A stretch of 64,000 nucleotides of DNA, taken from the NCBI GenBank assembly GCA_030648295.1, contig JAUSID010000188.1, positions 1 through 64,000 on the forward strand, given 5' to 3'. The notes under the pieces were generated by a model. The model did not search any database, was not told the DNA's origin, and worked only from the letters and a program-made list of their open reading frames with translations. Below, in pieces: positions 16,319-23,881 of this stretch. Each line of letters begins with the position of its first letter. Position 1 is the stretch's first letter. The DNA comes from Opitutaceae bacterium (GTDB lineage: Bacteria > Verrucomicrobiota > Verrucomicrobiia > Opitutales > Opitutaceae). A program made the position numbers and the translations under genes.

Positions 16319-16786
16319 ATGCCGACAAACTCCCCTCACTTTCATTTTTGCCATCGTCGATTGGTCGAGTTCGCGGACACCGACCTCGCGGGGATCATGC
16401 ATTTCTCGAACTTCTTCCGTTTCGTGGAATCCGCCGAGCATGCGTTTTTCCGCTCCCTCGGTCATCGCGTCCACACCGCCAATGGCACGGAACACGAGGG
16501 CTGGCCGCGGCTGGAGGTGTCGTGCAAGTTTCACCAGCCGGCGCGATTCGAACAGACGCTCGAAATCTGCCTGCGGATCGACGAAATCCGCACGAGCAGC
16601 CTGACCTACTCGTTTTCGGTTTTCGTAGCTGAAGCCGCCGAACGCGCGCCGCTCGCGACCGGCGCGTGCTCGATTATCCACGTCGAACTCGACACCGGCG
16701 CGCACAAAATCCGCAAGGCCCCGATTCCACCCGCGCTGCGCGAGAAGCTCGAAGCAACGGTGGCTCGCTCGGAAAAGACCGCCTGA
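16319..16786 (+). CDS. Hot-dog fold thioesterase (4HBT/YbgC-like)
   Basis: A 155-residue hot-dog protein. The start at 16319 (MPTNSPHFHF) is preferred over the longer frame because the conserved region begins soon after. The motif FADTDLAGIMHFSNFFRF carries the catalytic Asp and the helix expected of the 4-hydroxybenzoyl-CoA thioesterase/YbgC branch, and length is normal (130-160). It hydrolyses acyl- or aroyl-CoA thioesters. Next to a chorismate-lyase-like gene and a PaaK-like CoA ligase it could edit an aromatic CoA intermediate. Context suggests this but does not prove it. Confidence 0.85.
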   Translation: MPTNSPHFHFCHRRLVEFADTDLAGIMHFSNFFRFVESAEHAFFRSLGHRVHTANGTEHEGWPRLEVSCKFHQPARFEQTLEICLRIDEIRTSSLTYSFSVFVAEAAERAPLATGACSIIHVELDTGAHKIRKAPIPPALREKLEATVARSEKTA

Positions 16787-16816
16787 CGGCATGCGACGCG
16801 CCACCGCCCAATCGTC

Positions 16817-16881
16817 ACCACGGATTGCACGGACGAACACGGATCGATCCGTGTTCATCCACGCGCTCCGTCATCCACGGC
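16817..16881. repeat. Inverted word repeat (CACGGAT / ATCCGTG words)
   Basis: Left side CCACGGATTGCACGGACG and right side ending TCATCCACGG form an imperfect hairpin centred on ACGGATCGATCCGT. The same words are used at 25517-25783 (outer arms) and 49508-49578. The gap 16787-17134 holds this element and the next one and no gene. Confidence 0.65.
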
Positions 16882-16898
16882 ACCGAATGAGCCGCGCG

Positions 16899-16996
16899 TG
16901 TCATCCTGAGCGCAGCGAAGGATCCAGCATCATGGCCGCATCCGAAGGCGCTCATGGATCCCTCCCCTCCGCTCCCGCTCCGGGTCAGGATGACAG
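16899..16996. repeat. Inverted repeat of the TCATCCTGAGC / GGATGACA type
   Basis: Left arm TGTCATCCTGAGCGCAGCGA running into AGGATCCA; right arm TGGATCC up to GGTCAGGATGACAG. This type of short repeat is found dispersed in many bacterial genomes. It probably folds as a long hairpin between the thioesterase and the next membrane protein. Confidence 0.7.
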
Positions 16997-17134
16997 GCAG
17001 CGAGGCATGGCAGTCAAGTTGCGCGCCGGCCGCGACACTGACTCTGTATCGCAAAACGTAGGGAGCGAGCGCGCCACCCAAACGCCCCGTCGGTCGCATC
17101 TCTTAGCATTCACCTAAACCCGCACCTACCCATC

Positions 17135-17662
17135 ATGCAGTGGCTATTCTATGTTTTCCTGACCGTTTGCACCTGGGGGCTCTACGGAGTCTTCCTGCAC
17201 AGCGGCCAGATCGCGATGAAGGATCCGGAACTCGGCCGGTACAAGGCCTTCCTCTTCGTCGGCGTCGCGTACTTCATCTTTGCCGTGCTCGCGCCATTGG
17301 TGCTGTTGAAGCTCCACGGCTCGAACTGGAATTTTCCCAGCAAGGGCGTGTGGATCTCGCTGTTCGCCGGTGCGCTCGGCGCGATCGGCGCCTTTGGCAT
17401 CCTGCTCGCGTTCGGCGCCAAGGGGACGCCCCAGGTCGTGATGTCGATCGTGTTCGCCGGCGCGCCGATCGTGAATGCGATCGTCGCGACGTGGATGCAT
17501 CCGCCGCGGGGCGGTTTCGCCGGCGTGCCGTGGCAATTCTATCTTGGCATCGTCATGGCCGCGGCCGGCGGCTGCATCGTGAGCCTCTACCGTCCGCCGC
17601 CGGCGCCATCCGCCGCCACGGCGAAACTGTCGGTTCCCCCCGCCACGTCGGCGCGCCGGTGA
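17135..17662 (+). CDS. Small multi-spanning membrane protein (EamA-like)
   Basis: A 175-residue protein with five predicted membrane helices (about 2-20, 38-60, 72-94, 98-117 and 130-150) and a Pro/Ala-rich cytoplasmic tail. The GALGAIGAFGILLAFGAKGTPQVVMSIVFAGAPIVNA region resembles one half of a drug/metabolite (EamA/DMT) transporter, but it is only half the usual length. It ends 3 bp before the CoA ligase start, so the two are probably co-translated. It may dimerise or may be a non-transport relative; the substrate is unknown. Confidence 0.6.
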   Translation: MQWLFYVFLTVCTWGLYGVFLHSGQIAMKDPELGRYKAFLFVGVAYFIFAVLAPLVLLKLHGSNWNFPSKGVWISLFAGALGAIGAFGILLAFGAKGTPQVVMSIVFAGAPIVNAIVATWMHPPRGGFAGVPWQFYLGIVMAAAGGCIVSLYRPPPAPSAATAKLSVPPATSARR

Positions 17663-17665
17663 GGT

Positions 17666-18943
17666 GTGATTGCGGCGAAGTTCGCGGCGCCTGACGTGTC
17701 CATCGAGCAACAGCAACTGGCCGCGCTCAACCGGCTGATCGCCGGCATTGCGGCGACGAACGTTTTTTACCGGCGCAAGCTGGAGGCCGCCGGCGGACTC
17801 GGCGGGTTCGAATCGCTGGCCGCATTCCGCGAGCGAATGCCGTTCACCACCAAACCCGAGCTCGCCCGCGATCAGCTGGAGAATCCGCCGTTCGGATCGA
17901 CCCTCACGTATCCTCATAAAACGTACACACGGTACCATCAGACCAGCGGCACCGGCGGACGACCGCTGGCCTGGCTCGACACGACCGAGAGCTGGCAATG
18001 GGTGTTGGATAACTGGAAGGTGGTCTGGCAGAAGGCCGGGGCCGGGCCCGGCGATGCGGCCTTCTTCGCGTTCTCCTTCGGGCCGTTTCTCGGCTTCTGG
18101 GCCGCCTTCGATTCGGCCGTCCAACTGGGACTGCGCGCGATTCCCGCGGGCGGGCTTAGCAGCCTGGAGCGACTCCGGTTTCTGATCGCGCGCCGGCCGC
18201 GCCACCTGTGTTGCACGCCGACGTATGCGTTGCGGCTGGCCGAGGTCGCGCGGGCGGAAGCGATCGATCTGCGCGATTCCGGCGTGCAGCGCATCCTGGT
18301 GGCGGGCGAACCCGGCGGCAGCGTGCCGGAAATCCGCGCGCGGATCGAACAAAGCTGGCCGGGCGCGCGCGTGGTCGACCACCACGGCATGACGGAAATC
18401 GGTCCCGTCTCCTATGGTGTGCCGGAACAGCCGACGCTGCTGCGGCTGATGCACCACTCCTACCTGTGCGAAGTGCTGAAGCCCGACGGCAACGAACGCG
18501 TCGCGGCAGGCGAAACGGGTGAACTCGTATTGACTACCTTGGGACGGACGGCATGTCCGCTGGTCCGTTACCGCACGGGCGATCTCGTGCGACCGGTGCC
18601 GGTTTCACAGGCAGATCCCGCCGACTTCGCGCTCGAGGGCGGCGTGCTCGGCCGGGTTGACGACATGGTGATTGTCCGGGGCGTGAATCTCTATCCGAGC
18701 GCGGTAGAGGCGGTCGTCCGCGGCGTGAGCGGCGTGCGCGAATATCAGGTCGAGATCGACAAGCGCCGTACCCTTCCTGAGGTGACAGTGCGCTTCGAAG
18801 CCGTCGATCACCGCGATCCAAGCCACGAACTGGCGAAGCAGCTCCGCGCGACGTTCCAAATGCGCATCGAGGTGGAGAAGGTCTCTCCCGGCACGCTCCC
18901 CGTCTTCGAAATGAAAGCCCGCCGCTGGAAGATCCTGGGCTGA
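17666..18943 (+). CDS. Phenylacetate-CoA ligase-like AMP-forming enzyme
   Basis: A 425-residue ANL enzyme of the PaaK type. It has the ATP loop YHQTSGTGGRPLAW (about 89-102), HHGMTEIGPVSYG as the A5 motif, YRTGDLVRP as A7, and GRVDDMVIVRGVNLYPSAVE as the hinge and start of the C-terminal domain. PaaK family members activate aryl acids to CoA thioesters, and length fits. The GTG start follows the preceding membrane-protein stop by 3 bp. With a chorismate-lyase-like enzyme 3 kb upstream the substrate could be hydroxybenzoate, which is an inference. Confidence 0.85.
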   Translation: MIAAKFAAPDVSIEQQQLAALNRLIAGIAATNVFYRRKLEAAGGLGGFESLAAFRERMPFTTKPELARDQLENPPFGSTLTYPHKTYTRYHQTSGTGGRPLAWLDTTESWQWVLDNWKVVWQKAGAGPGDAAFFAFSFGPFLGFWAAFDSAVQLGLRAIPAGGLSSLERLRFLIARRPRHLCCTPTYALRLAEVARAEAIDLRDSGVQRILVAGEPGGSVPEIRARIEQSWPGARVVDHHGMTEIGPVSYGVPEQPTLLRLMHHSYLCEVLKPDGNERVAAGETGELVLTTLGRTACPLVRYRTGDLVRPVPVSQADPADFALEGGVLGRVDDMVIVRGVNLYPSAVEAVVRGVSGVREYQVEIDKRRTLPEVTVRFEAVDHRDPSHELAKQLRATFQMRIEVEKVSPGTLPVFEMKARRWKILG

Positions 18944-18950
18944 TTCAGGT

Positions 18951-19022
18951 TTTACAGGAGGACGCAGAGGCAGCAGAGAAAGACGTGCATCCGCTCTGCT
19001 GCTTCTGCGTCCTCCTGTTAAA
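18951..19022. repeat. 29-bp imperfect inverted repeat (GGACGCAGAGG words)
   Basis: Arms TTTACAGGAGGACGCAGAGG with CAGCAGAG and the reverse CTCTGCTGC with TTCTGCGTCCTCCTGTTAAA enclose about 15 bp. It lies between the ligase stop and the ABC ATPase start and could end the upstream transcript. Built from the ACGCAGAGG word common in dispersed repeats. Confidence 0.7.
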
Positions 19023-19037
19023 TCGGTTCTATCCGCC

Positions 19038-19709
19038 ATGATTGAGGTCTCACGCATCTCGAAGTCCTACGAAACTGCGGCGGGCCCGCTGACGGTGTTG
19101 CGCGACCTGGATTTCATGGTTGGGGCGGCGGAGTCGGTGGCGATCGTCGGCCCGTCGGGTACCGGGAAGACGACCTTCCTCAACCTCCTCGGTGCCCTCG
19201 ACCGGCCGAGCAGCGGGACCATCACGATCGACGGGGTGTCAATCGACGCGCTCGAGGCCGAGGCGGCCGCCCGTTTTCGGAACCGCTCGATCGGATTCAT
19301 CTTCCAGCTGCACTACCTGCTGCCGCAATGCACGGTGCTGGAAAACGTATTGGTGCCGCGGCTCGCCGGCGGATGGGACGAGCCGCCCGCCACCACCCGC
19401 GCCCGCGCCGAGTCGCTGCTCGAGCAGGTCGGGCTCCAGGACCGGATGCAACACCGGCCGTATCAGCTTTCCGGAGGCGAACAACTGCGGGCGGCGATCG
19501 CCCGCTCGCTCATCAACCAGCCGAAGCTGCTCCTCGCCGACGAGCCCACCGGCTCGCTCGACCCGGCAACCGGTGAGCGCATTGCCGAACTGCTCCTGCG
19601 CACGAACGAGCATGCGCGCGTCGCCCTCGTCGTGGTCACCCACAATCCCGCGCTCGCCCAGCGGATGGGAAAGACGTACCGGCTCGAAAACGGACGGCTT
19701 GTCGGATGA
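19038..19709 (+). CDS. ABC transporter ATP-binding protein (LolD/MacB type)
   Basis: A 223-residue ATPase with Walker A GPSGTGKTT (about 38-46), Q-loop FQLHYLLPQ, signature LSGGEQLRAAIARSL (about 144-158), Walker B LLLADEPTGSLD and the switch His in VVVTHN. The spacing and the VENVLVPRL helix fit the LolD/FtsE/MacB group that works with FtsX-fold permeases. The gene directly upstream of the large permease is its obvious partner. Such pairs move lipoproteins or other periplasmic cargo using cytoplasmic ATP. Confidence 0.92.
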   Translation: MIEVSRISKSYETAAGPLTVLRDLDFMVGAAESVAIVGPSGTGKTTFLNLLGALDRPSSGTITIDGVSIDALEAEAAARFRNRSIGFIFQLHYLLPQCTVLENVLVPRLAGGWDEPPATTRARAESLLEQVGLQDRMQHRPYQLSGGEQLRAAIARSLINQPKLLLADEPTGSLDPATGERIAELLLRTNEHARVALVVVTHNPALAQRMGKTYRLENGRLVG

Positions 19710-19773
19710 CCGGTTCAACGTACGACCAACATGCTGTTTCGCCGCGGCGATAGGTCGAATGCTCGTCCGAACT

Positions 19774-19919
19774 CGGTTTTGAGTTCTGGGTTTTGGGTTC
19801 TGAGTTGGAAGGAACCTCCTAACTCAAAACTCAGCGTCCCATTCTCGATTGTCGTTCAGCGTTCTGGATTACGGTTGGTTCGCAACCCAGAACTCAAAAC
19901 CCAGAACCCAGAACCAACT
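19774..19919. repeat. Word-repeat hairpin array (GGTTTTGAGTTCTGGG / AACCCAGAACTC words)
   Basis: Left arm from 19774 with TTTTGAGTTCTGGG words, a short inverse segment near 19821, and a right arm 19883-19919 of CCCAGAACTCAAAA words. Shares its words with the array at 8826-8955, 11 kb away. It separates the ATPase from its permease and supplies the false 5' extension of the permease frame. Confidence 0.8.
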
Positions 19920-19947
19920 GCGCTGTGAACCCAAAACCGATAGCTTG

Positions 19948-22900
19948 GTGAACGCATCTCGTTACGTTTTTCTCAGCGTCCTGCATCACCGGTTCGCCTA
20001 CCTCGGCGTGCTGGCGGGAGCGGTGCTCGGCGCGACGGTGCTGCTGGGCGCGTTGTTCGCGGGAGACTCGGTGGAGCGGTCGCTCCGGCAAATTGCCGCG
20101 AACCGCACCGGCCGGGTCACGCATCTCGTCGCCGCCGGCGATCGTTTTTTCCGCCAGGCCCTCGCGGACGATCTTGGTCGTGCCGCCGGTGCCCGCGTCG
20201 CACCGGTGCTGTACGCCCGCGGGACCGTGAGTCATGCCGCCACACGCGGCGCCGCCAATCAAGTTCAGCTCGTGGGTGTGAGCGACACATTCTGGCAACT
20301 GGCACCCAAGCCAACGCAGCTGCGGTTGGATTCCGGAAAGTCGGAGGTCGCGATCAACGACACGCTCGCGCGGCGGCTCAACGCGAAGATCGGCGACACG
20401 ATTATCCTGCGGTTGCAAAAACCAGGCATCCTTTCGGGCAACGCGCCGGTCGCCGGCACCGAGAGCAAACTCGAGACATTGCGCGGCACCGTTGCCGCGG
20501 TGGTCGATGACGCGTCATTCGGCCGGTTCAGCCTCGAAAGCACACAGGTTGCCCAGCCGTCCGTATTCCTTCCGCTCACGATGCTCCAGCAGGTTCTCGA
20601 TCGCGCCGAGCGGGCAAACCTCCTGCTGATCGAAACCGCGCGCCCGGCCGCGGAAATTCAGCGCGCGCTCGCGAGCTCGGTTCAGCTGGCGGATTACGGA
20701 CTGACGTTGAAGTGGCTCGATGCCGCGTCTGCGTTCGAGCTGACCTCGAACCGGATTTTCATCGATCCGGAAATCGCGGGGGCAGTCAGCGGTGCGCTGC
20801 CAACCGCGCAACCGGTGCTCTCGTATCTGGTCAACGAATTCCGCGTTCGCGACAAAGCCACGCCATATTCAATCGCGACCGCAACCACGGCGGACGCCGC
20901 GCCGTTCCTGCCGCGGAATTTGGGCGACCAGGAAATCGTGCTCAACGACTGGCTGGCGCAGGACCTGAATGCGAGGACGGGCGATGACGTGCGGCTGACC
21001 TACTTCCAAACCGGCGAAGGCGGAGCGCTGCTCGAATCGGCAGCAACCTTTCGCGTCCGGGCCATCACCCCGCTCGAAGGCCTCGCCGCCGACCGAGCGT
21101 GGATGCCGGATTTCCCAGGCATGACGGATGTCGAGCGCGCCGCCGACTGGGATCCGGGGCTGCCGCTCGACCTGAAGCGGATTCGTGATCAGGACGAGCG
21201 TTACTGGAACGAGCATCGCGGCGCACCGAAGGCATTCCTTTCGCTGGCCGGCGGTCGTGCGCTGTGGTCGACGCGCTGGGGAAATTCGACGGCACTGCGG
21301 ATCCGATATGATCGCGCGCGGGAATCGGAACTCGCCGCGTCGGCGCTCGCGGCCTTGCGGCCGGAAATGAACCAGCTCCTCGTCCGCGATTTTGGCGCGT
21401 CGGCCACCGACGCGGCCAGATCGCCGGTGGATTTCGGCGGATTGTTCATCGGGATGAGTTTTTTCCTGATCGTCGCCTCGCTCGGACTCGTCGCGATGCT
21501 CTTTCAACTGGCGCTGCTCGAGCGAAACCGCGAAGACGCGCTGCTCGGCGCGGTTGGGTTGCGTCCCCGGCTCCTGCTGAGGTGGCGTCTCGGGGAGGGC
21601 TTCGTGATTCTACTCGTGGCCGGCGCCGTCGGGCTGGGACTGGCGACACTCTACACCCGGGGCATTCTCAGATTTCTCGAATCGATCTGGGCCGGACAGG
21701 CCGCGAGCCCGACGTTCGTGTTCGCCGCCACACCGGCCAGCATCGCAATCGGCTCAGTCGTTTTTCTGGCGCTGTCGCTGCTCGCGATCTGGTTCGCGAT
21801 CCGAAAGCAAACCCGCCGCGCGCTCTCGATTCGGTTGCTCGCCCACGCGGAGGAAATCGCTCCCGCGGCCGCGATCCGCCGCTCGTCCATTGCCGTGGCC
21901 GGATTTGCGGCCGCAGTGGCGCTGGTCGCGGTGGCGCTGTCGGGCCGCGCTCTGCCGGCGCAAGCGGCGTTCTACATCGCCGGATTTGCGCTGCTCGCCG
22001 CCGGCATCGCGGTCTGCCGTTGGTGGATGGCACGTGCGGCCGAAAGCGGAGCGACCGTGGAGCTCAATGCGGTTCAATTGGGAAGGCTCAATGTCACCGC
22101 GCGGCGCACCCGCAGCCTCACGGTCGTCGGGCTGATCGCCACTGCTGTCTTCATGGTGCTGTCCGTGGCGTCGTTCCGGAAACACGTCGGCGACGACTGG
22201 CTGGAACGCGGCAGCGGCACAGGCGGATTTGCCTTCTGGGTGGAGACGACGGCACCTCTCAACGCCTCGCGTACGGGCGGCGCCGGCCGTTTCGAGCTCT
22301 TCGAGCCCCACGCGACCGAACTCGGCGACATCGTCGCGCTGCGCACCGGTGCCGGCGACAACGCCAATTGCTTCAATCTCAACTCCACGGCGCAGCCGCA
22401 GCTGCTGGCCGTCGATTCGGCGAAGCTCGCGGCGCGGAACGCGTTTCGACTGAAACTGCCGCGCGACGCCGGCACCGCGGGTTGGAAAGCGCTGCGATCA
22501 TCATCCGCAAATGCCGCGATCCCGGCGCTCGTGGACGAGACGACGCTGCTCTGGGCCCTGAAGCGAAAAGTCGGGGACGTGCTCCGCTACGCCGATGAAA
22601 ATGGTCGCCCGTTCGACGTGGTGATTGCCGGCACGCTGCCCGACTCGCTGTTCCAAGGCTACGTTCTCGTCGACGAGCAGGCGTTCCTGAAAAAATTCCC
22701 CTCGCATCCAGGCTATTCCGTTTTCCTGGTCGACGCGCGCAGTCGCGATGCCACCAGCCTGCACGAGTTGCGCGGGAAACTCGAAGCGGCGGTTCGTGAT
22801 GCCGGCGGCCGGGTCGAGCTGACACGCGACGTCCTCGCGGCTTTTCACGAAATCGAGAACACCTACATCGCGATCTTCAACGTCCTCGGTTCGCTCGGCG

Positions 22901-23244
22901 TGATCCTCGGCAGCCTCGGCCTCGCGATCGTGGTCGCGCGCAACCTCCGCGAGCGGCGGGGCGAATTCGCCGTCATGTCCGCGATTGGAATACCGCGGCC
23001 GGTGCTGGCGCGGATGGTGTTCTCGGAGTTCGGCCGGCTCGTCGGCTGGGGCATCGGCATCGGGGTGCTGAGCTCCGCGCTCGCGATCTGGCCCAGCCTG
23101 CCGCAGTTGCCGCCGGCGCCGACGGTGTGGCTGGTGGGCGGACTGCTCGCGGGCATCGTGGTGCTGAACCTCGCGAGTGGCTGGGCGATCTTCCGTTGGT
23201 CATTGCGCGACCTGCGGCCGGGATTGGAGCAGGCGGCGGGATAG
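19948..23244 (+). CDS. Large ABC transporter permease (FtsX/MacB_PCD type)
   Basis: About 1,098 residues. The start is set at GTG 19948 because the upstream frame encodes only repeat sequence. A first membrane helix (about residues 15-37) is followed by a large periplasmic domain, a cluster of helices around the centre (FIGMSFFLIVASLGLVAMLF and following), a second periplasmic part, and a C-terminal FtsX domain (NVLGSLGVILGSLGLAIVV to the end). The double arrangement in one long chain is typical of the large FtsX-like permeases paired with LolD-type ATPases. The cargo is unknown; near a biosynthetic-looking cluster it could export the product. Confidence 0.85.
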   Translation: MNASRYVFLSVLHHRFAYLGVLAGAVLGATVLLGALFAGDSVERSLRQIAANRTGRVTHLVAAGDRFFRQALADDLGRAAGARVAPVLYARGTVSHAATRGAANQVQLVGVSDTFWQLAPKPTQLRLDSGKSEVAINDTLARRLNAKIGDTIILRLQKPGILSGNAPVAGTESKLETLRGTVAAVVDDASFGRFSLESTQVAQPSVFLPLTMLQQVLDRAERANLLLIETARPAAEIQRALASSVQLADYGLTLKWLDAASAFELTSNRIFIDPEIAGAVSGALPTAQPVLSYLVNEFRVRDKATPYSIATATTADAAPFLPRNLGDQEIVLNDWLAQDLNARTGDDVRLTYFQTGEGGALLESAATFRVRAITPLEGLAADRAWMPDFPGMTDVERAADWDPGLPLDLKRIRDQDERYWNEHRGAPKAFLSLAGGRALWSTRWGNSTALRIRYDRARESELAASALAALRPEMNQLLVRDFGASATDAARSPVDFGGLFIGMSFFLIVASLGLVAMLFQLALLERNREDALLGAVGLRPRLLLRWRLGEGFVILLVAGAVGLGLATLYTRGILRFLESIWAGQAASPTFVFAATPASIAIGSVVFLALSLLAIWFAIRKQTRRALSIRLLAHAEEIAPAAAIRRSSIAVAGFAAAVALVAVALSGRALPAQAAFYIAGFALLAAGIAVCRWWMARAAESGATVELNAVQLGRLNVTARRTRSLTVVGLIATAVFMVLSVASFRKHVGDDWLERGSGTGGFAFWVETTAPLNASRTGGAGRFELFEPHATELGDIVALRTGAGDNANCFNLNSTAQPQLLAVDSAKLAARNAFRLKLPRDAGTAGWKALRSSSANAAIPALVDETTLLWALKRKVGDVLRYADENGRPFDVVIAGTLPDSLFQGYVLVDEQAFLKKFPSHPGYSVFLVDARSRDATSLHELRGKLEAAVRDAGGRVELTRDVLAAFHEIENTYIAIFNVLGSLGVILGSLGLAIVVARNLRERRGEFAVMSAIGIPRPVLARMVFSEFGRLVGWGIGIGVLSSALAIWPSLPQLPPAPTVWLVGGLLAGIVVLNLASGWAIFRWSLRDLRPGLEQAAG

Positions 23245-23247
23245 ATT

Positions 23248-23392
23248 CTCATTTCGGATTTCGGAAACCGGATTTTTCATTTCGGAAACCGGATACCGGA
23301 TTCCGGAAACAGTCGATCCGCCCGGTCTCTGGTCTCTGGTCTCGGGTCTCTGGTCTCAAGTCTCCGGTATCCGGTATCCGGTATCCGATATT
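23248..23392. repeat. Word-repeat array (CGGAAACCGGAT, GGTCTCT, CCGGTATC words)
   Basis: Three blocks follow each other: TTTCGGAAACCGGAT units (23250-23312), GGTCTCT units (about 23323-23363), and CCGGTATC units (about 23364-23390). The first and third blocks are partly inverse to each other, so a long hairpin is possible. It lies between the permease stop and a truncated toxin gene whose end is 39 bp away. Confidence 0.8.
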
Positions 23393-23430
23393 CCAGCCCG
23401 CGCGGCAACTGCCTACTGTGCTGTCGGTTT

Positions 23431-23520
23431 TCAAAACACCTCGATGAGCCTATTGCCTCTCCTTTCAAGCCAGTGCATGAGCGCGACCGGCAGTTGATTA
23501 TCGACGAGAAAGCGTCTCAC
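23431..23520 (-). pseudogene. Truncated DUF5615-like (PIN-fold) toxin
   Basis: Starts with GTG overlapping the DUF433 stop by 4 bp, which is the usual arrangement of DUF433/DUF5615 pairs. It encodes 29 residues beginning RRFLVDNQLPVALMHWLERRG, the N-terminal strand and first Asp (VDNQLP) of the Mut7-C/PIN-like toxin fold. It then meets TGA; family members are about 110 residues. The word-repeat array begins 39 bp beyond the stop, so the rest seems to have been lost there. Confidence 0.7.
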
Positions 23521-23744
23521 GACGCACGCAGCACAACATGGTCATTCTGTGCGGCGGCAAATGCCAGACACGCGCGGATGTCGTCAGCTTCGAGGAACGA
23601 ATAGTCTGACAGGATTTCCTCCCAGGACGCGCCATGCGCCAGCAACTCCAGTACGTCTTTCACACGCAGCCGGTATCCGCGAATGCACGGCCGGCCACCA
23701 CACTTGCCGGGCTCGACGGTGATACGGGAAAGGAGCGGATTCAT
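23517..23744 (-). CDS. DUF433 antitoxin-like protein
   Basis: A 75-residue protein with the typical DUF433 pattern: RITVEPGKCGGRPCIRGYRLRVKDVLELLAHG, then SWEEILSDYSFLEADDIRACLAFAA. The fold is a small winged helix used as antitoxin and DNA binder in pairs with DUF5615 PIN-like toxins. The ATG at 23744 is chosen since upstream sequence has no family match. The partner toxin is truncated, so this is probably an orphan antitoxin. It is transcribed in the same direction as the MFS gene upstream. Confidence 0.85.
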   Translation of the reverse strand: MNPLLSRITVEPGKCGGRPCIRGYRLRVKDVLELLAHGASWEEILSDYSFLEADDIRACLAFAAAQNDHVVLRAS

Positions 23745-23881
23745 GGGCAAGACGGTAATCGTCCCGCGCGCGAAGGAAAGGCTGGGATTTGTATTGGCAC
23801 GCAGCGTCCGACGCGAAACGGCAATAGCCGTGATTCGCGCTGTCAACCATCTCATCGTGCGCCAATCACACCGCCAAATGG

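Noticed and set aside
7335-18943. Aryl polyene or polyketide cluster
   Set aside because: Thioesterase, AMP ligase and glycosyltransferase fit, but no ketosynthase, acyl carrier protein or dehydratase gene is present.
19849-19947. Start of the ABC permease at 19849
   Set aside because: The extra 33 residues are translated from the word array; GTG 19948 precedes the conserved N-terminus.
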